Below are positions 7,920 through 16,605 of a DNA stretch of 64,000 nucleotides, piece after piece. The stretch's first letter is position 1; each line of letters begins with the position of its first letter. A program made the translations under genes and the position numbers. Location of the stretch: positions 37,439 through 101,438 of the forward strand of contig SAQR01000005.1 in the NCBI GenBank assembly GCA_004020365.1. The letters are read 5' to 3'. A model generated the notes under the pieces. That model was not told where the DNA came from and searched no databases. It saw only the letters and a list, made by a program, of their open reading frames with translations. The stretch comes from Mesorhizobium sp. (GTDB lineage Bacteria; Pseudomonadota; Alphaproteobacteria; Rhizobiales; Rhizobiaceae).

Positions 7920-7944
7920 AACTGGATAAATAATTTGACCAGTT
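7920..7944. promoter_or_regulatory. Likely FadR/GntR-family operator, autoregulatory
   Basis: A 25-bp imperfect palindrome with AACTGG and CCAGTT ends separated by 13 A/T-rich bases. Its inner 21 bp share ends, length and base pattern with the glcD palindrome at 6339-6359. It lies 53 bases upstream of the preferred TTG start of the regulator, in the region shared with the DUF3422 gene. Confidence 0.7.
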
Positions 7945-7996
7945 GCCGACACTGGCTTTATCCTGCGCGACACCGGTTCAATCCCAGGCATCCCCG

Positions 7997-8800
7997 TTGA
8001 GCGACATTTTCTCCAGGATCGAGCACTCCCGCACCGCCGACGAGGTGGTGCAGCAGATCGAGAGCCTGATCCTCGAAGGCGTTCTGCGCACTGGCGACAG
8101 GCTGCCGGGCGAGCGCGAGCTGGCGCGCCGGTTCGAGGTGTCGCGGCCGATCCTGCGCGACGCGCTGAAGACGCTGGAGGGGCGCGGGCTCTTGACGACG
8201 CGGCCCGGCGGCGGCACCCATGTCGCCGACGTCATCGGCCAGCTGTTCACCAAGCCGGTGACGGACCTGATCTCGATGCATCGCAAGGCGGCGACCGACT
8301 ATCTGGAATACCGCCGCGAGATCGAGGCGGTGGCGGCCGAGTATGCGGCGCGGCGCGCCACATCGGACGATCTGGCGCTGCTCGACCGCATCATGGCGCG
8401 CATGGACGAGGCGCACCGGACCGGAAATTTCGACGACGAGGCGGAAATCGACGTCGAGTTCCACCACGCGATCTGCGAATGCGCGCACAACATCATCCTG
8501 TTGCACACGCTGCGCTCGTGCTACCGGCTGCTGTCGGAGGGCGTGTTCCAGAACCGGCTCCTGGTGTTCAACGTGCCGGGCGCGCGCGAGGCGCTGCTTG
8601 CGCAGCACCGGGCGATCTACGCAGCGATCAGGGACGGCGATCCGGCGGCCGCACGGCAAGCGGCGATGGACCACATCACCCATGTCGAACGCACCATGGC
8701 CGAGGCCGAGCGCAGCGGCGACTGGCAACGCGTGTCGCGGCTGCGGCTGATGCAGCGCTCCGAAGCCGGCGACAGCGAGCCGGCAAGGAAACGCTCGTGA
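7997..8800 (+). CDS. FadR-subfamily GntR regulator of lactate/glycolate oxidation
   Basis: 267 residues from a TTG at 7997 (SDIFSRIEHSRTADEVVQQI). A TTG at 7943 would add 18 residues, but that start lies inside the palindrome. The winged-helix DNA-binding domain covers about residues 12-75 (GDRLPGERELARRFEVSRP). A C-terminal all-helical FCD ligand-binding domain follows, with metal-site histidines in DVEFHHAICECAHN and later HRAIYAAIRDGD. Relatives include LldR, GlcC and PdhR, which sense lactate, glycolate or pyruvate. The next gene is lldD, 56 bases away. The shared palindrome before this gene and glcD suggests it represses itself, lldD and the glc operon. The ligand is inferred only. Confidence 0.85.
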   Translation: MSDIFSRIEHSRTADEVVQQIESLILEGVLRTGDRLPGERELARRFEVSRPILRDALKTLEGRGLLTTRPGGGTHVADVIGQLFTKPVTDLISMHRKAATDYLEYRREIEAVAAEYAARRATSDDLALLDRIMARMDEAHRTGNFDDEAEIDVEFHHAICECAHNIILLHTLRSCYRLLSEGVFQNRLLVFNVPGAREALLAQHRAIYAAIRDGDPAAARQAAMDHITHVERTMAEAERSGDWQRVSRLRLMQRSEAGDSEPARKRS

Positions 8801-8856
8801 GCGCCGGGCGAAAATCAATGGCGACGAATTAGCGAAGAACCCAGCGGAAAAAACCC

Positions 8857-9993
8857 ATGAGCATGATCCTCACCATCGCCGACCTCAAGGACCTGGCGCG
8901 CCGCCGCGTGCCGAAGATGTTCTTCGACTATGCCGATTCCGGTGGATGGACCGAAAGCACCTACCGGGCCAATGAGGAGGATTTCCAAAAGATCAAGTTC
9001 CGCCAGCGCGTGCTGGTCGACATGAGCAACCGCTCGCTGGAATCGACCATGATCGGCGAGAAGGTGGCGATGCCGGTGGCGCTGGCGCCGACCGGCATGA
9101 CCGGCATGCAGCACCCCGACGGCGAGATGCTGGCGGCGCAGGCGGCGGAGGAATTCGGCGTGCCGTTCACGCTGTCGACGATGAGCATCTGCTCGATCGA
9201 GGATGTCGCATCGGTGACCAAGAAGCCGTTCTGGTTCCAGCTCTATGTGCTGCGCGACAAGGATTTCGTCCTCAGTCTCATCGACAGGGCGAAGGCGGCG
9301 AAGTGCTCGGCGCTGGTGCTGACGCTCGACCTGCAGATCCTCGGCCAGCGCCACAAGGACATCCGCAACGGGCTGTCGGCGCCGCCGCGCTTCACGCCGA
9401 AGCATGTCTGGCAGGTGGCGACCAGGCCGGGCTGGTGCCTTGGCATGGCCGGCACCAAGCGCCGGACCTTTCGCAACATCGTCGGCCACGCCAAGGGCGT
9501 CGGCGACCTCACCTCGCTGTCGTCATGGACGACGGAGCAATTCGATCCGCATCTGTCGTGGAAGGACGTCGCCTGGATCAAGGAGCGCTGGGGCGGCAAG
9601 CTGATCCTGAAGGGCATCCTCGACAAGGAGGACGCGCTGATGGCGGCCAAGACCGGCGCCGACGCGATTATCGTCTCCAATCATGGCGGACGTCAGCTCG
9701 ACGGGGCGCCGTCGTCGATCTCAGTGCTGGAAGAGATCGCCGACGCGGTCGGCGACACGATCGAGGTGCATATGGATGGCGGCATCCGCTCTGGCCAGGA
9801 CGTGCTGAAGGCGCTGTGCCTCGGCGCCAAGGGCACCTATATCGGCCGGCCTTTCCTCTACGGCCTCGGCGCGCTCGGCAAGGATGGGGTCACCAAAGCC
9901 TTGGAAATCATCCGCAAAGAGATGGACATAACGCTGGCACTGTGCGGAAAGCGTCTGGTGACCGACATGGGCAAGGATCAGCTTCGGCGTTAG
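8857..9993 (+). CDS. lldD: FMN-dependent L-lactate dehydrogenase (alpha-hydroxy-acid oxidase)
   Basis: 378 residues, the usual size. It opens with LTIADLKDLARRRVPKMFFD and has LAPTGMTGMQHPDGEML, PFWFQLYVLRDKDF and LVLTLDLQILGQRHKDIRNG. The catalytic histidine motif is SNHGGRQLDGAPSS, and the phosphate-binding end is HMDGGIRSGQDVLKAL with GAKGTYIGRPFLYGL. The enzyme oxidises L-lactate to pyruvate with electrons passed to the respiratory chain. It follows the FadR-type regulator in the same direction and is probably cotranscribed with it. The start could be Met1 or Met3. Confidence 0.93.
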   Translation: MSMILTIADLKDLARRRVPKMFFDYADSGGWTESTYRANEEDFQKIKFRQRVLVDMSNRSLESTMIGEKVAMPVALAPTGMTGMQHPDGEMLAAQAAEEFGVPFTLSTMSICSIEDVASVTKKPFWFQLYVLRDKDFVLSLIDRAKAAKCSALVLTLDLQILGQRHKDIRNGLSAPPRFTPKHVWQVATRPGWCLGMAGTKRRTFRNIVGHAKGVGDLTSLSSWTTEQFDPHLSWKDVAWIKERWGGKLILKGILDKEDALMAAKTGADAIIVSNHGGRQLDGAPSSISVLEEIADAVGDTIEVHMDGGIRSGQDVLKALCLGAKGTYIGRPFLYGLGALGKDGVTKALEIIRKEMDITLALCGKRLVTDMGKDQLRR

Positions 9994-10019
9994 ACTCCCG
10001 TGACGGCGTGATCACGGAG

Positions 10020-10802
10020 ATGGAAGCATTGACTGCCCCCGGTATCCACTTTCTCGACGCGCGCGGACCGGAAGGCATGCGCATCTATGCGGTCGGCGAC
10101 GTGCATGGCCGGCTCGACCTGCTCGCCGCCATGTACCGCCGGATTGCGGCCGAGATCCACCAGGCGCGGCCGGCCGACTGGCGTGTCGTCCATCTCGGCG
10201 ACTATGTCGACCGTGGCCCGGACTCCAAGGGCGTCATCGATTTCCTGATCGAAGTGCGAAAACGCGACCCGCGCCACCTGATGCTCGCCGGCAACCACGA
10301 CATCGGCTTCCTCGACTTCCTCGACACGCCCGATGCGGACGGGCTTTTCATGCGCTATGGCGGCATCCAGACCGCGCAATCTTATGGCGTAACGCTCAAC
10401 GAAGGCGGCGGCGCATGGTTTGGCAGGTCCGAGGCGGCACTGCGGCAAGGTCATGCAGCACTTGTCGAGGCGGTGCCGAAAAGCCATCTCGAGTTCCTGC
10501 AGTCGCTGCCGTTTTCACTGACCTTCGGCGACTTCTTCTTCTGCCACGCCGGCATCCGGCCAGGCATTGCGCTGGAAAGTCAGAGTGCGCAGGACCTGAT
10601 CTGGATCCGCGATGTCTTCCACAATCATTCCGGCCTGCATCCAAAAATCGTGGTGCATGGCCACACGCCGGTGCCGGAGGCCGAGGTGATGATCAACCGC
10701 GTCAATATCGACACGCTCGCCTACCAGACGGGAAACCTCAGCGCGCTCGTGGTCGACGGTGCGGAGAAGCGTATCCTGGTGGTGTCAGGCGAGAGGGGTT
10801 AA
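10020..10802 (+). CDS. PPP-family metallophosphoesterase (serine/threonine phosphatase-like)
   Basis: 260 residues from the ATG at 10020. All PPP metal motifs are present: GDVHGR near residue 25, GDYVDRGPDSKG, GNHDIGF, HAGIRP and VHGHTPVPEAEV. Such proteins hydrolyse phosphoprotein or dinucleoside polyphosphate substrates in the cytoplasm; the substrate here is unknown. It starts 26 bases after the lldD stop and is probably the last gene of that operon. The start is uncertain: GGAG touches the ATG directly but is well spaced for a TTG at 10029, and a GTG at 10008 is also in frame. Confidence 0.85.
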   Translation: MEALTAPGIHFLDARGPEGMRIYAVGDVHGRLDLLAAMYRRIAAEIHQARPADWRVVHLGDYVDRGPDSKGVIDFLIEVRKRDPRHLMLAGNHDIGFLDFLDTPDADGLFMRYGGIQTAQSYGVTLNEGGGAWFGRSEAALRQGHAALVEAVPKSHLEFLQSLPFSLTFGDFFFCHAGIRPGIALESQSAQDLIWIRDVFHNHSGLHPKIVVHGHTPVPEAEVMINRVNIDTLAYQTGNLSALVVDGAEKRILVVSGERG

Positions 10803-10807
10803 AGCGC

Positions 10808-10948
10808 CTAGCGAAGCGCGGCGGTGACGCCGTAGCCGTCGACGGCGTTGTGGTTGTTGGCTGCGTCGCCGGCATAGGTGCCGAGGCCGCACAAGACGAT
10901 GGCCGACAACATGACAAAGGACAGAAGCGCTGCTTTCACGGACGTCAT
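10808..10948 (-). CDS. Small predicted secreted peptide
   Basis: A 46-codon frame from the ATG at 10948 to the TAG at 10808. It reads MTSVKAALLSFVMLSAIVLC, then GLGTYAGDAANNHNAVDGYG and VTAALR. The first 20 or so residues look like a signal peptide ending in a possible lipobox-like cysteine. AGGAAG lies 11 bases before the start. It converges on the phosphatase gene. No family is recognised. Confidence 0.5.
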   Translation of the reverse strand: MTSVKAALLSFVMLSAIVLCGLGTYAGDAANNHNAVDGYGVTAALR

Positions 10949-11224
10949 CTCTTGTTGAGCTTCCTGCATCTGTGCACGGGGTGGGTTACGAATGGGTTGA
11001 AACGGAAAAAGCGTCTCAAAGTTTCGACGATTTCGCTGCTTTTAGGCATGTTCTGTATCGGCGATGTGTCGCGCGAGTGACCCAAAAGGTTCATCGCGTT
11101 GCACGGACGATGCAGAGCGGGTGCCTTCTAGGTTGGCGGGCGGCCACAAGCCAAGGACGAAACATGCTGTCCACAGCGGATTCTTGCCGGCGTGCCAAAT
11201 ATGCAACGTCGGTACTGACTGCCG

Positions 11225-11923
11225 TCAGATCGTCGCCACCCAGGCGCGGGCAATGGCCAGGCCGGCGGCATCGGCAGCCGCTCCGTGGCGGGCTATTTCG
11301 TCGTCGAGCCGGTCGCTCCAATCCGGGTGCCGTTCGGCGATGAGCGATGCGAAGGATGCGCTCCAGTCGCGGACCATCGGCCGGTCCGCCTCGAAATGGA
11401 ACTGGAAGCCATAGACGGCACGGCCGATGCGAAACGCCTGGTTCTCGGCGACTTCGTTGCCGGCGAGCCGCACGGCGTTTTCGGGCAAGACAAAGGTGTC
11501 GTCGTGCCATTCGAAGATCGGAAAGTTTTCGGGCAGCGCGCCGAGCACCGGATCGGCCGTCGCCGCCGGCGTGAGCGAGACCTTGTGCCAGCCGAATTCC
11601 GAGGCGCCGCCGATCCGGTTCTCGCCGCCGAAGGCGCGCGCCACCAGCTGGCTGCCAAGGCAGATACCGAGCACGGCGCGATCCTTGCCGGCGAAATCGC
11701 GCGTCAGGTCGAGCAACTCAGGAAAATACGGGCAGATCTCGTCGTCCAGCGCATTCTGGGCGCCACCGAGCACGACCATGGCGTCGTGCGCAGCGCTGTC
11801 CAGCGGCAGCATCTCGCCACAATAGGGCCGGCGCAGGTCGATATCGGCGCCTGCCTCGACAAGCGCTGCGCCGATCTGGCCAAGGCCCTCGCTGTCGAAA
11901 TTCTGGACCACCAGCACCCGCAT
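11225..11923 (-). CDS. Class I glutamine amidotransferase-like protein
   Basis: 232 residues from the ATG at 11923 (MRVLVVQNFDSEGLGQIGAA); an upstream ATG at 11941 is in frame but AGCAGG is better placed for 11923. The triad of class I amidotransferases is visible: the nucleophile in GICLGSQLVARAFGG (Cys88), and His-Glu in YGFQFHFEADRPM. Stand-alone proteins of this type are often called GMP synthase-like and may release ammonia from glutamine or gamma-glutamyl compounds. The substrate is not known. The 276 bases between it and the small secreted peptide hold no gene that I can support. Confidence 0.85.
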   Translation of the reverse strand: MRVLVVQNFDSEGLGQIGAALVEAGADIDLRRPYCGEMLPLDSAAHDAMVVLGGAQNALDDEICPYFPELLDLTRDFAGKDRAVLGICLGSQLVARAFGGENRIGGASEFGWHKVSLTPAATADPVLGALPENFPIFEWHDDTFVLPENAVRLAGNEVAENQAFRIGRAVYGFQFHFEADRPMVRDWSASFASLIAERHPDWSDRLDDEIARHGAAADAAGLAIARAWVATI

Positions 11924-12010
11924 CGAAAAACCTGCTGACATGAAAACGATGCGACGAGCGATATCATGCCGCCGTCATTCCAGCCAAGATGCGTATTCGG
12001 GGAGAAAGCC

Positions 12011-12691
12011 ATGCCACCGCAGAAACCTATGCCGCTGCAGAATCGGGTCGACCCGTTCGGCGTCATCCACGCGGTGCCGGAGCGCGGTCTATTCACGGGC
12101 AATCGCGGCATCATCCATGACCCCGAAACGAAGACGTTGCTGAAAAAGCGCTGGGCGCTGCAGGCCTGGATCATCTGCGTCTGCGAATTCCGCGATGTGC
12201 GGCGCGAGCCGATGGGCCGCAACAGGCAAAGCGACGACCAATCGGGGGGCAAAGCCGGCTGGACCGAATTGTTTTTCCTCGACGAGGTGACCGCGCTCTC
12301 GGCTGGGCATCGGCCCTGCTTCTTCTGCCGGCGCGAGCGGGGGAAGGATTTCGTCCGGCGCTTCGGCATGGCCTTTGGCATTGCCGAGCCGCGCGCTCCG
12401 CAGGTCGACAAACGGCTGCATAGGGAGCGGCTGGCGTCGGGTGGGCAGGCACCGATCGTCTCCGTGGAAGCGCTTGCCGGGTTGCCGGACGGCTCGATGA
12501 TCTCGTCAGGAAACAGGGCATACGCCCTGTTTGACGGCGCCGCACTGCCCTGGAGTTTCGGCGGCTATGGCGAACCGGTTGGGTTCGCCGGTTTTGCCGA
12601 CGGTCCAATCCGCCTGCTCACGCCGACGACCACCGTTGCTGTGCTGAGGCAAGGCTACCAACCTGTCTGGCATCCCTCGGCCAAGACTTGA
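12011..12691 (+). CDS. Conserved hypothetical protein
   Basis: 226 residues from the ATG at 12011, chosen because GGAGAAAG lies immediately upstream; an ATG at 11966 has no such site. I do not recognise a domain. Visible features are [54 protein letters not shown] (a CxxC pair) and a C-terminal [19 protein letters not shown]. No signal peptide or membrane segment is apparent. The next gene is rsmE, starting 32 bases downstream in the same direction, so they may be cotranscribed. It is well composed and in typical codon use, so it is very likely a real gene. Confidence 0.8.
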   Translation: MPPQKPMPLQNRVDPFGVIHAVPERGLFTGNRGIIHDPETKTLLKKRWALQAWIICVCEFRDVRREPMGRNRQSDDQSGGKAGWTELFFLDEVTALSAGHRPCFFCRRERGKDFVRRFGMAFGIAEPRAPQVDKRLHRERLASGGQAPIVSVEALAGLPDGSMISSGNRAYALFDGAALPWSFGGYGEPVGFAGFADGPIRLLTPTTTVAVLRQGYQPVWHPSAKT

Positions 12692-12722
12692 CGCCAAGAG
12701 CCGGCTCGCCCATTCCTCGGCG

Positions 12723-13457
12723 ATGCGCGCCAATTACAAGATGCAGCGGCTGTTCGTGCCGGACGACCTCGCACCGGATATCGAGTTCGAGGCGAGCCCG
12801 CAGCAGGGCCATTACCTCTTGCATGTGCTGCGGTTCGGCGAAGGCGCCAAACTCCTGTTGTTCAACGGCCGCGACGGCGAATGGTCGGCGGCAATCGCCG
12901 CCAAATCCAAAAAGGCGGTACGCCTGAAGGTGCTGGCCCTGCAGCGGCCGCAGCCGCCGCTGCCCGATCTCGTCTACTGCTTTGCGCCGCTGAAGCAAGG
13001 TCGGCTCGACTATCTCGTGCAGAAGGCGGTCGAGATGGGCGCCGGCGTCCTGCAGCCGGTCATCACCCAGCACACGCAAGTGACCAAGCCCGGCATCGAA
13101 CGCGTGCGCGCCAATGTCGTCGAGGCCGCCGAACAATGCGGCATCCTGGCGGTGCCGGAGGTGCGCGAAGCGGAAAAATTCGAACGCCTGCTGGCCGGCT
13201 GGGACAAGCAGCGGCGGTTGATCTTCTGCGACGAGGATGCTTCCACCAACAATCCGCTGCCGGCGCTGCAAGCGGTGCGGGAGAAGCAGCTCGGGCTGCT
13301 GGTCGGGCCGGAGGGCGGGTTTTCCGACGAGGAACGACGGATGCTGAGGGCGCTGCCTTTCGTCACAGCCATTCCGCTCGGTCCGCGCATCCTGCGCGCC
13401 GATACGGCTGCGGTGGCGGCGCTGGCGGTGATACAGGCGACAATCGGGGACTGGTGA
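12723..13457 (+). CDS. rsmE: 16S rRNA (uracil-1498-N3)-methyltransferase RsmE
   Basis: 244 residues. The N-terminal PUA-like domain contains MQRLFVPDD and [20 protein letters not shown]. The SPOUT-fold methyltransferase domain has [43 protein letters not shown] and [16 protein letters not shown], the knot that binds S-adenosylmethionine. It methylates 16S rRNA in the assembled 30S subunit. Length fits the family. The start could be Met1 or Met7. Confidence 0.93.
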   Translation: MRANYKMQRLFVPDDLAPDIEFEASPQQGHYLLHVLRFGEGAKLLLFNGRDGEWSAAIAAKSKKAVRLKVLALQRPQPPLPDLVYCFAPLKQGRLDYLVQKAVEMGAGVLQPVITQHTQVTKPGIERVRANVVEAAEQCGILAVPEVREAEKFERLLAGWDKQRRLIFCDEDASTNNPLPALQAVREKQLGLLVGPEGGFSDEERRMLRALPFVTAIPLGPRILRADTAAVAALAVIQATIGDW

Positions 13458-13462
13458 GACTC

Positions 13463-13489
13463 TTTCCTTCTCCCTTGTGGGAGAAGGAA
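13463..13489. terminator. Hairpin after rsmE
   Basis: TTCCTTCTCCC, TTGT, then GGGAGAAGGAA form an 11-bp stem directly after the rsmE stop. There is no T-run on either strand, so it may be a small palindromic repeat rather than a terminator. Confidence 0.5.
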
Positions 13490-13604
13490 GAAGCAGCGTC
13501 ATCAATTCCAGTTACCCTGTGGCTCAGGATTTTTCGCTTGATCGCCTACTGACATTTCGTCCATTTAGCGCCGGCGGTCGTCCGATCGCTACCGAGGACT
13601 TGTA

Positions 13605-14978
13605 ATGGCGCGCGACACAACCGATTTCCGGCCGATCGAAGGCGTCGACGAGCTTGTCGAGCACCTGGCTGAAGGCAACAAGCCGCGCGACAAATGGCGC
13701 ATCGGCACCGAGCACGAGAAATTCCCGTTCTATGTCGACGGCAATGCGCCGGTGCCCTATGGCGGCGAACACGGCATCCGCGCCATTCTTGAGGGCATGC
13801 AGGAAAAACTCGGCTGGGATCCGATCATGGATGCCGGCCGCATCATCGGCCTGGTCGAGCCGACCGGCCGGGGCGCGATCTCGCTGGAACCCGGCGGCCA
13901 GTTCGAACTGTCCGGCGCGCCGTTGGAGACGATCCACCAGACCTGCCGCGAGGGCAATGCGCATCTGGCGCAGGTGCGCGAGATCGCCGAACCGATGGGC
14001 ATCCGCTTCCTCGGCCTCGGCGGCAGCCCGAAATGGTCGCTGGCCGAGACGCCGAAAATGCCGAAGTCACGCTATGAGATCATGACGCGCTACATGCCCA
14101 AGGTCGGCAGCAAAGGCCTCGACATGATGTACCGCACCTGCACCATCCAGGTGAATCTCGACTTCGAGAGCGAGGCCGACATGCGCCGCAAGATGCAGGT
14201 GTCGCTGAAGCTGCAGCCGCTGTCGACGGCGCTGTTCGCCAACTCGCCGTTCACCGAGGGCCGGCCCAACGGATTTCAGAGCTGGCGCGGCGACATCTGG
14301 CGCGACACCGACAACCAGCGCTCGGGCCTGCTCGACTTCTGCTTCTCGCCCGATTTCGGCTTCGCCGACTATGTCGAATGGGCGCTCGACGTGCCGATGT
14401 ACTTCGTCATCCGCGACGGCCACTACCACGACATGACGCACGTCACCTTCCGCCAGTTTATGGCGGGTGCGGCCCGCAACGAGATTTCTGACGGGCTGCC
14501 GACGATGGGCGATTGGGCGAACCATTTGTCGACGCTGTTCCCCGACGTGCGACTGAAGCGTTTCCTTGAAATGCGCGGCGCCGATGGCGGGCCGTGGCGG
14601 CGCATCTGCGCGCTGCCGGCCTTCTGGGTCGGGCTGCTCTATGACGCGGCGGCGCTCGACGCGGCCGAGGCGCTGACCTCGAGCTGGAGCTATGAAGAAG
14701 TGCTGGCGATGCGCAACGCCGTGCCGGAACAGGGCATTTCGGCGCCGTTCCGCAACACGACACTGCGCGAGATCGCCCGCGACGTGCTCGTCATCTCGCG
14801 CACGGGGCTGAAGAACCGCGGCCGCAAGAACCGCGACGGCTACGACGAAACCTCGTTCCTCAGCACGCTGGACGAGGTCGTCGCGCGCGGCACCACCAGC
14901 GCCGAGGAGCTGCTCTCCGCCTATCATACGCGCTGGGGCGGCTCGATCGAGCCGGTGTTCATGGAGTATGCTTATTAG
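13605..14978 (+). CDS. gshA: Glutamate-cysteine ligase (GCS2/plant-like type)
   Basis: 457 residues. It catalyses the first step of glutathione synthesis, joining glutamate and cysteine with ATP in the cytoplasm. It belongs to the plant/alphaproteobacterial class: KWRIGTEHEKFPFY, GRGAISLEPGGQFELSGAP, RTCTIQVNLDFESEADMRRK, ANSPFTEGRPNG and DVPMYFVIRDGHYHDMTHVT. The C-terminus shows RDGYDETSFLSTLDEVV. Length is as expected. gshB is not in the window. The upstream region contains the rsmE hairpin; the gene has its own start region at 13458-13604. Confidence 0.95.
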   Translation: MARDTTDFRPIEGVDELVEHLAEGNKPRDKWRIGTEHEKFPFYVDGNAPVPYGGEHGIRAILEGMQEKLGWDPIMDAGRIIGLVEPTGRGAISLEPGGQFELSGAPLETIHQTCREGNAHLAQVREIAEPMGIRFLGLGGSPKWSLAETPKMPKSRYEIMTRYMPKVGSKGLDMMYRTCTIQVNLDFESEADMRRKMQVSLKLQPLSTALFANSPFTEGRPNGFQSWRGDIWRDTDNQRSGLLDFCFSPDFGFADYVEWALDVPMYFVIRDGHYHDMTHVTFRQFMAGAARNEISDGLPTMGDWANHLSTLFPDVRLKRFLEMRGADGGPWRRICALPAFWVGLLYDAAALDAAEALTSSWSYEEVLAMRNAVPEQGISAPFRNTTLREIARDVLVISRTGLKNRGRKNRDGYDETSFLSTLDEVVARGTTSAEELLSAYHTRWGGSIEPVFMEYAY

Positions 14979-15023
14979 CCGTTTGCTATCGGCTTGGCCG
15001 ACAGCTCAGGAAAAAAGCGCTTT

Positions 15024-15047
15024 CCGAAAATCGATTCCGATTTTCGG
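15024..15047. repeat. Palindrome between gshA and the DUF937 gene
   Basis: CCGAAAATCG, ATTC, CGATTTTCGG form a perfect 10-bp stem with a 4-base loop. It may terminate gshA or be a copy of an intergenic palindrome; no T-run follows. Confidence 0.5.
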
Positions 15048-15098
15048 GCCGATGCGATAGGCTCGCTCCTACGAGGATCTTCCCGGAGGAGAAAACCA

Positions 15099-15977
15099 AT
15101 GCCTTCCTTGTTCGACATTCTGGCGCAGGCGCAGAACGGCAACAGCATGCAGGCCCTGGCCCAACAGTTCGGGCTTTCGCAGCAGCAAGCGCAATCGGCG
15201 GTCGAGGCGCTGCTGCCGGCCTTCTCACAGGGGCTCAAGCGCAGCACCTCCGACCCCTACGGCCTTGGCGCGTTCATGACGGCAATGGCCAGCGGCCAGC
15301 ACGCCAAATATTTCGAGGACGCAAGCCGGGCTTTCTCGCCGCAGGGTGTCGATGAAGGCAACGGCATCCTTGGCCATCTGTTCGGCTCGAAAGAGCTGTC
15401 CCGCGCCGTTGCCAGCCAGGCTGCACAGGCGAGCGGCGTCAGCCAGCAGATCTTGCAGCAGATGCTGCCGGTCGTGGCTTCAATGATGATGGGCGGCCTG
15501 TTCAAGCAGACCACAAATCAGATGCAGGCAGCAGGCGGATTCGGCGGCGGCTGCAATCCGCTCGGCGAGATCATCGAGCAGATGATGCGGCAGGCCGGCG
15601 GCGGCACGCAGGCGCCGCAACAGCGCCAGGCGCCGCAGCCAGGCCCGATGGACAATCCGTTCGGCAAGATGCTGCAGGACATGTTCGGCGGCGCGCAGCA
15701 GCCGCAGGGTCAGCCGCAGCAGGCGCCCAATCCCTACGGCGACAATCCGCTCGGCAAGGTGCTGCAGGATATGTTCGGCGGCGGCGCGCAGCAGCCGCAG
15801 GCGCCGCAGCAGCGCGAAACGCCGCAGCCGCAGACCAATCCGAGCGGCAGGCCACGCAATCCGTTCGACGATTTGTTCGGCAAGATGTTCGAGGCAGGTG
15901 CGCAGCAGCGTGACGATTACCAGAAGGGCATGGAATCGATCTTCGATCAGTTCAAGCGAGGCATGGATCGGCGGTAG
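15099..15977 (+). CDS. DUF937 family protein with Gln/Pro-rich repeats
   Basis: 292 residues from the ATG at 15099, preceded by GGAGGAG. The N-terminal half is helical and matches DUF937: MPSLFDILAQAQNGNSMQAL, FGLSQQQAQSAVEALLPAFS, and ILGHLFGSKELSRAVA followed by QMLPVVASMMMGGLF. The C-terminal half is rich in Gln and Pro and repeats a unit three times: MDNPFGKMLQDMFGGAQQ, DNPLGKVLQDMFGGGAQQ and NPFDDLFGKMFEAGAQQ. The family function is unknown. The low-complexity linkers probably join short amphipathic helices. Confidence 0.82.
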   Translation: MPSLFDILAQAQNGNSMQALAQQFGLSQQQAQSAVEALLPAFSQGLKRSTSDPYGLGAFMTAMASGQHAKYFEDASRAFSPQGVDEGNGILGHLFGSKELSRAVASQAAQASGVSQQILQQMLPVVASMMMGGLFKQTTNQMQAAGGFGGGCNPLGEIIEQMMRQAGGGTQAPQQRQAPQPGPMDNPFGKMLQDMFGGAQQPQGQPQQAPNPYGDNPLGKVLQDMFGGGAQQPQAPQQRETPQPQTNPSGRPRNPFDDLFGKMFEAGAQQRDDYQKGMESIFDQFKRGMDRR

Positions 15978-16004
15978 AGTGGCAAGCACCCGAGTCGAGA
16001 TCCT

Positions 16005-16255
16005 GTGAGCAGAAGATTGGACCAGATGCGCCGCAACCCTCGCGGCGATTGGTCAATATCGGATGTAAAGGTAGTTTGTGACGAGGCAGGCGTCCATTTT
16101 GTGCCGCCAAGATCCGGTGGCTCGCATACAAGGTCTATCATTCAGCAATGACCGACATTCTGACCGTGCCTTTCAAACGCCCCATCAAACCCGTATATAT
16201 TCGAAAACTCGTGGCATTCATCGACGAGGCAAAGAGACATGACGGGCAGACTTGA
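16005..16255 (+). pseudogene. hicA: hicA toxin gene with a frameshift
   Basis: The first part, from a GTG at 16005 (or ATG at 16026), reads DQMRRNPRGDWSISDVKVVC, DEAGVHFVPPRSGGSH and then runs to a stop at 16149. A different frame continues the family sequence: YKVYHSAMTDILTVPFKRP, IKPVYIRKLVAFIDEAKR, ending at 16255. Joining them needs one extra base near 16127, after the catalytic-histidine motif GGSH. HicA toxins are small mRNA interferases; this copy would be inactive, or it could be a base-calling error. Its 3' end overlaps hicB by 17 bases, the normal arrangement. Confidence 0.8.
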
Positions 16256-16463
16256 ATATCCGGTCGTCATCGCACCGCTTGCTACAGAAGACGGAGGCGG
16301 ATTTTCGGCCTTGGTACCTGACCTGCCGGGCTGCATGAGCGATGGCGAAACCCCTGAAGAGGCCATCGCGAACGTCCAGGACGCCATAGCATCCTGGATA
16401 GAAGCCGCACACGAAGTTGGTAGATCGATACCGCGGCCGTCGCGAAAGCTGGCCTTCGGCTGA
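16239..16463 (+). CDS. hicB: HicB family antitoxin
   Basis: 74 residues: YPVVIAPLATEDGGGFSALV, PDLPGCMSDGETPEEAIAN, DAIASWIEAAHEVGRSIP. This is the partial RNase-H-like HicB fold that binds and blocks HicA. It is complete but short and lacks a clear C-terminal DNA-binding domain. It overlaps the end of the frameshifted hicA by 17 bases. An intact antitoxin without a working toxin suggests a decaying module. A double-hairpin repeat begins five bases after its stop. Confidence 0.85.
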   Translation: MTGRLEYPVVIAPLATEDGGGFSALVPDLPGCMSDGETPEEAIANVQDAIASWIEAAHEVGRSIPRPSRKLAFG

Positions 16464-16467
16464 TTTC

Positions 16468-16574
16468 TAATGCATGTCGCGCAAAAGTGCGCGACATTTT
16501 GCGATAACGACAGGCATAAAAACAAGAACTTAAGCGCGTCGCATGAATCCATTCAGCCGCGACGCGCTCTAAAA
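16468..16574 (-). repeat. Double-hairpin repeat, copy 1 (about 105 bp)
   Basis: Reverse orientation relative to the copy at 21025. One hairpin has GCGCGACATGCAT-type arms with the inner stem CGCAAAA/TTTTGCG. The other has GCGTCGC/GCGACGC arms. In the inner stem both sides differ from other copies (CCCAAAA/TTTTGGG), so pairing is kept. Confidence 0.85.
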
Positions 16575-16579
16575 GAAAA

Positions 16580-16605
16580 TGCCCGATCCTTGGGAGGACC
16601 GGGCA
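16580..16605 (-). terminator. Rho-independent terminator after the DUF1127 gene
   Basis: On the minus strand TGCCCGGTCCT, CCCA, AGGATCGGGCA form an 11-bp stem with one mismatch, followed by TTTTCTTTT. It lies 92 bases after the DUF1127 stop. Confidence 0.75.

Noticed and set aside
6387-8000. A long plus-strand open frame (537 codons) over the DUF3422 gene
   Set aside because: It is the antisense shadow of a clear minus-strand gene; the peptide is rich in Arg, Gln and Ala and has no family features.
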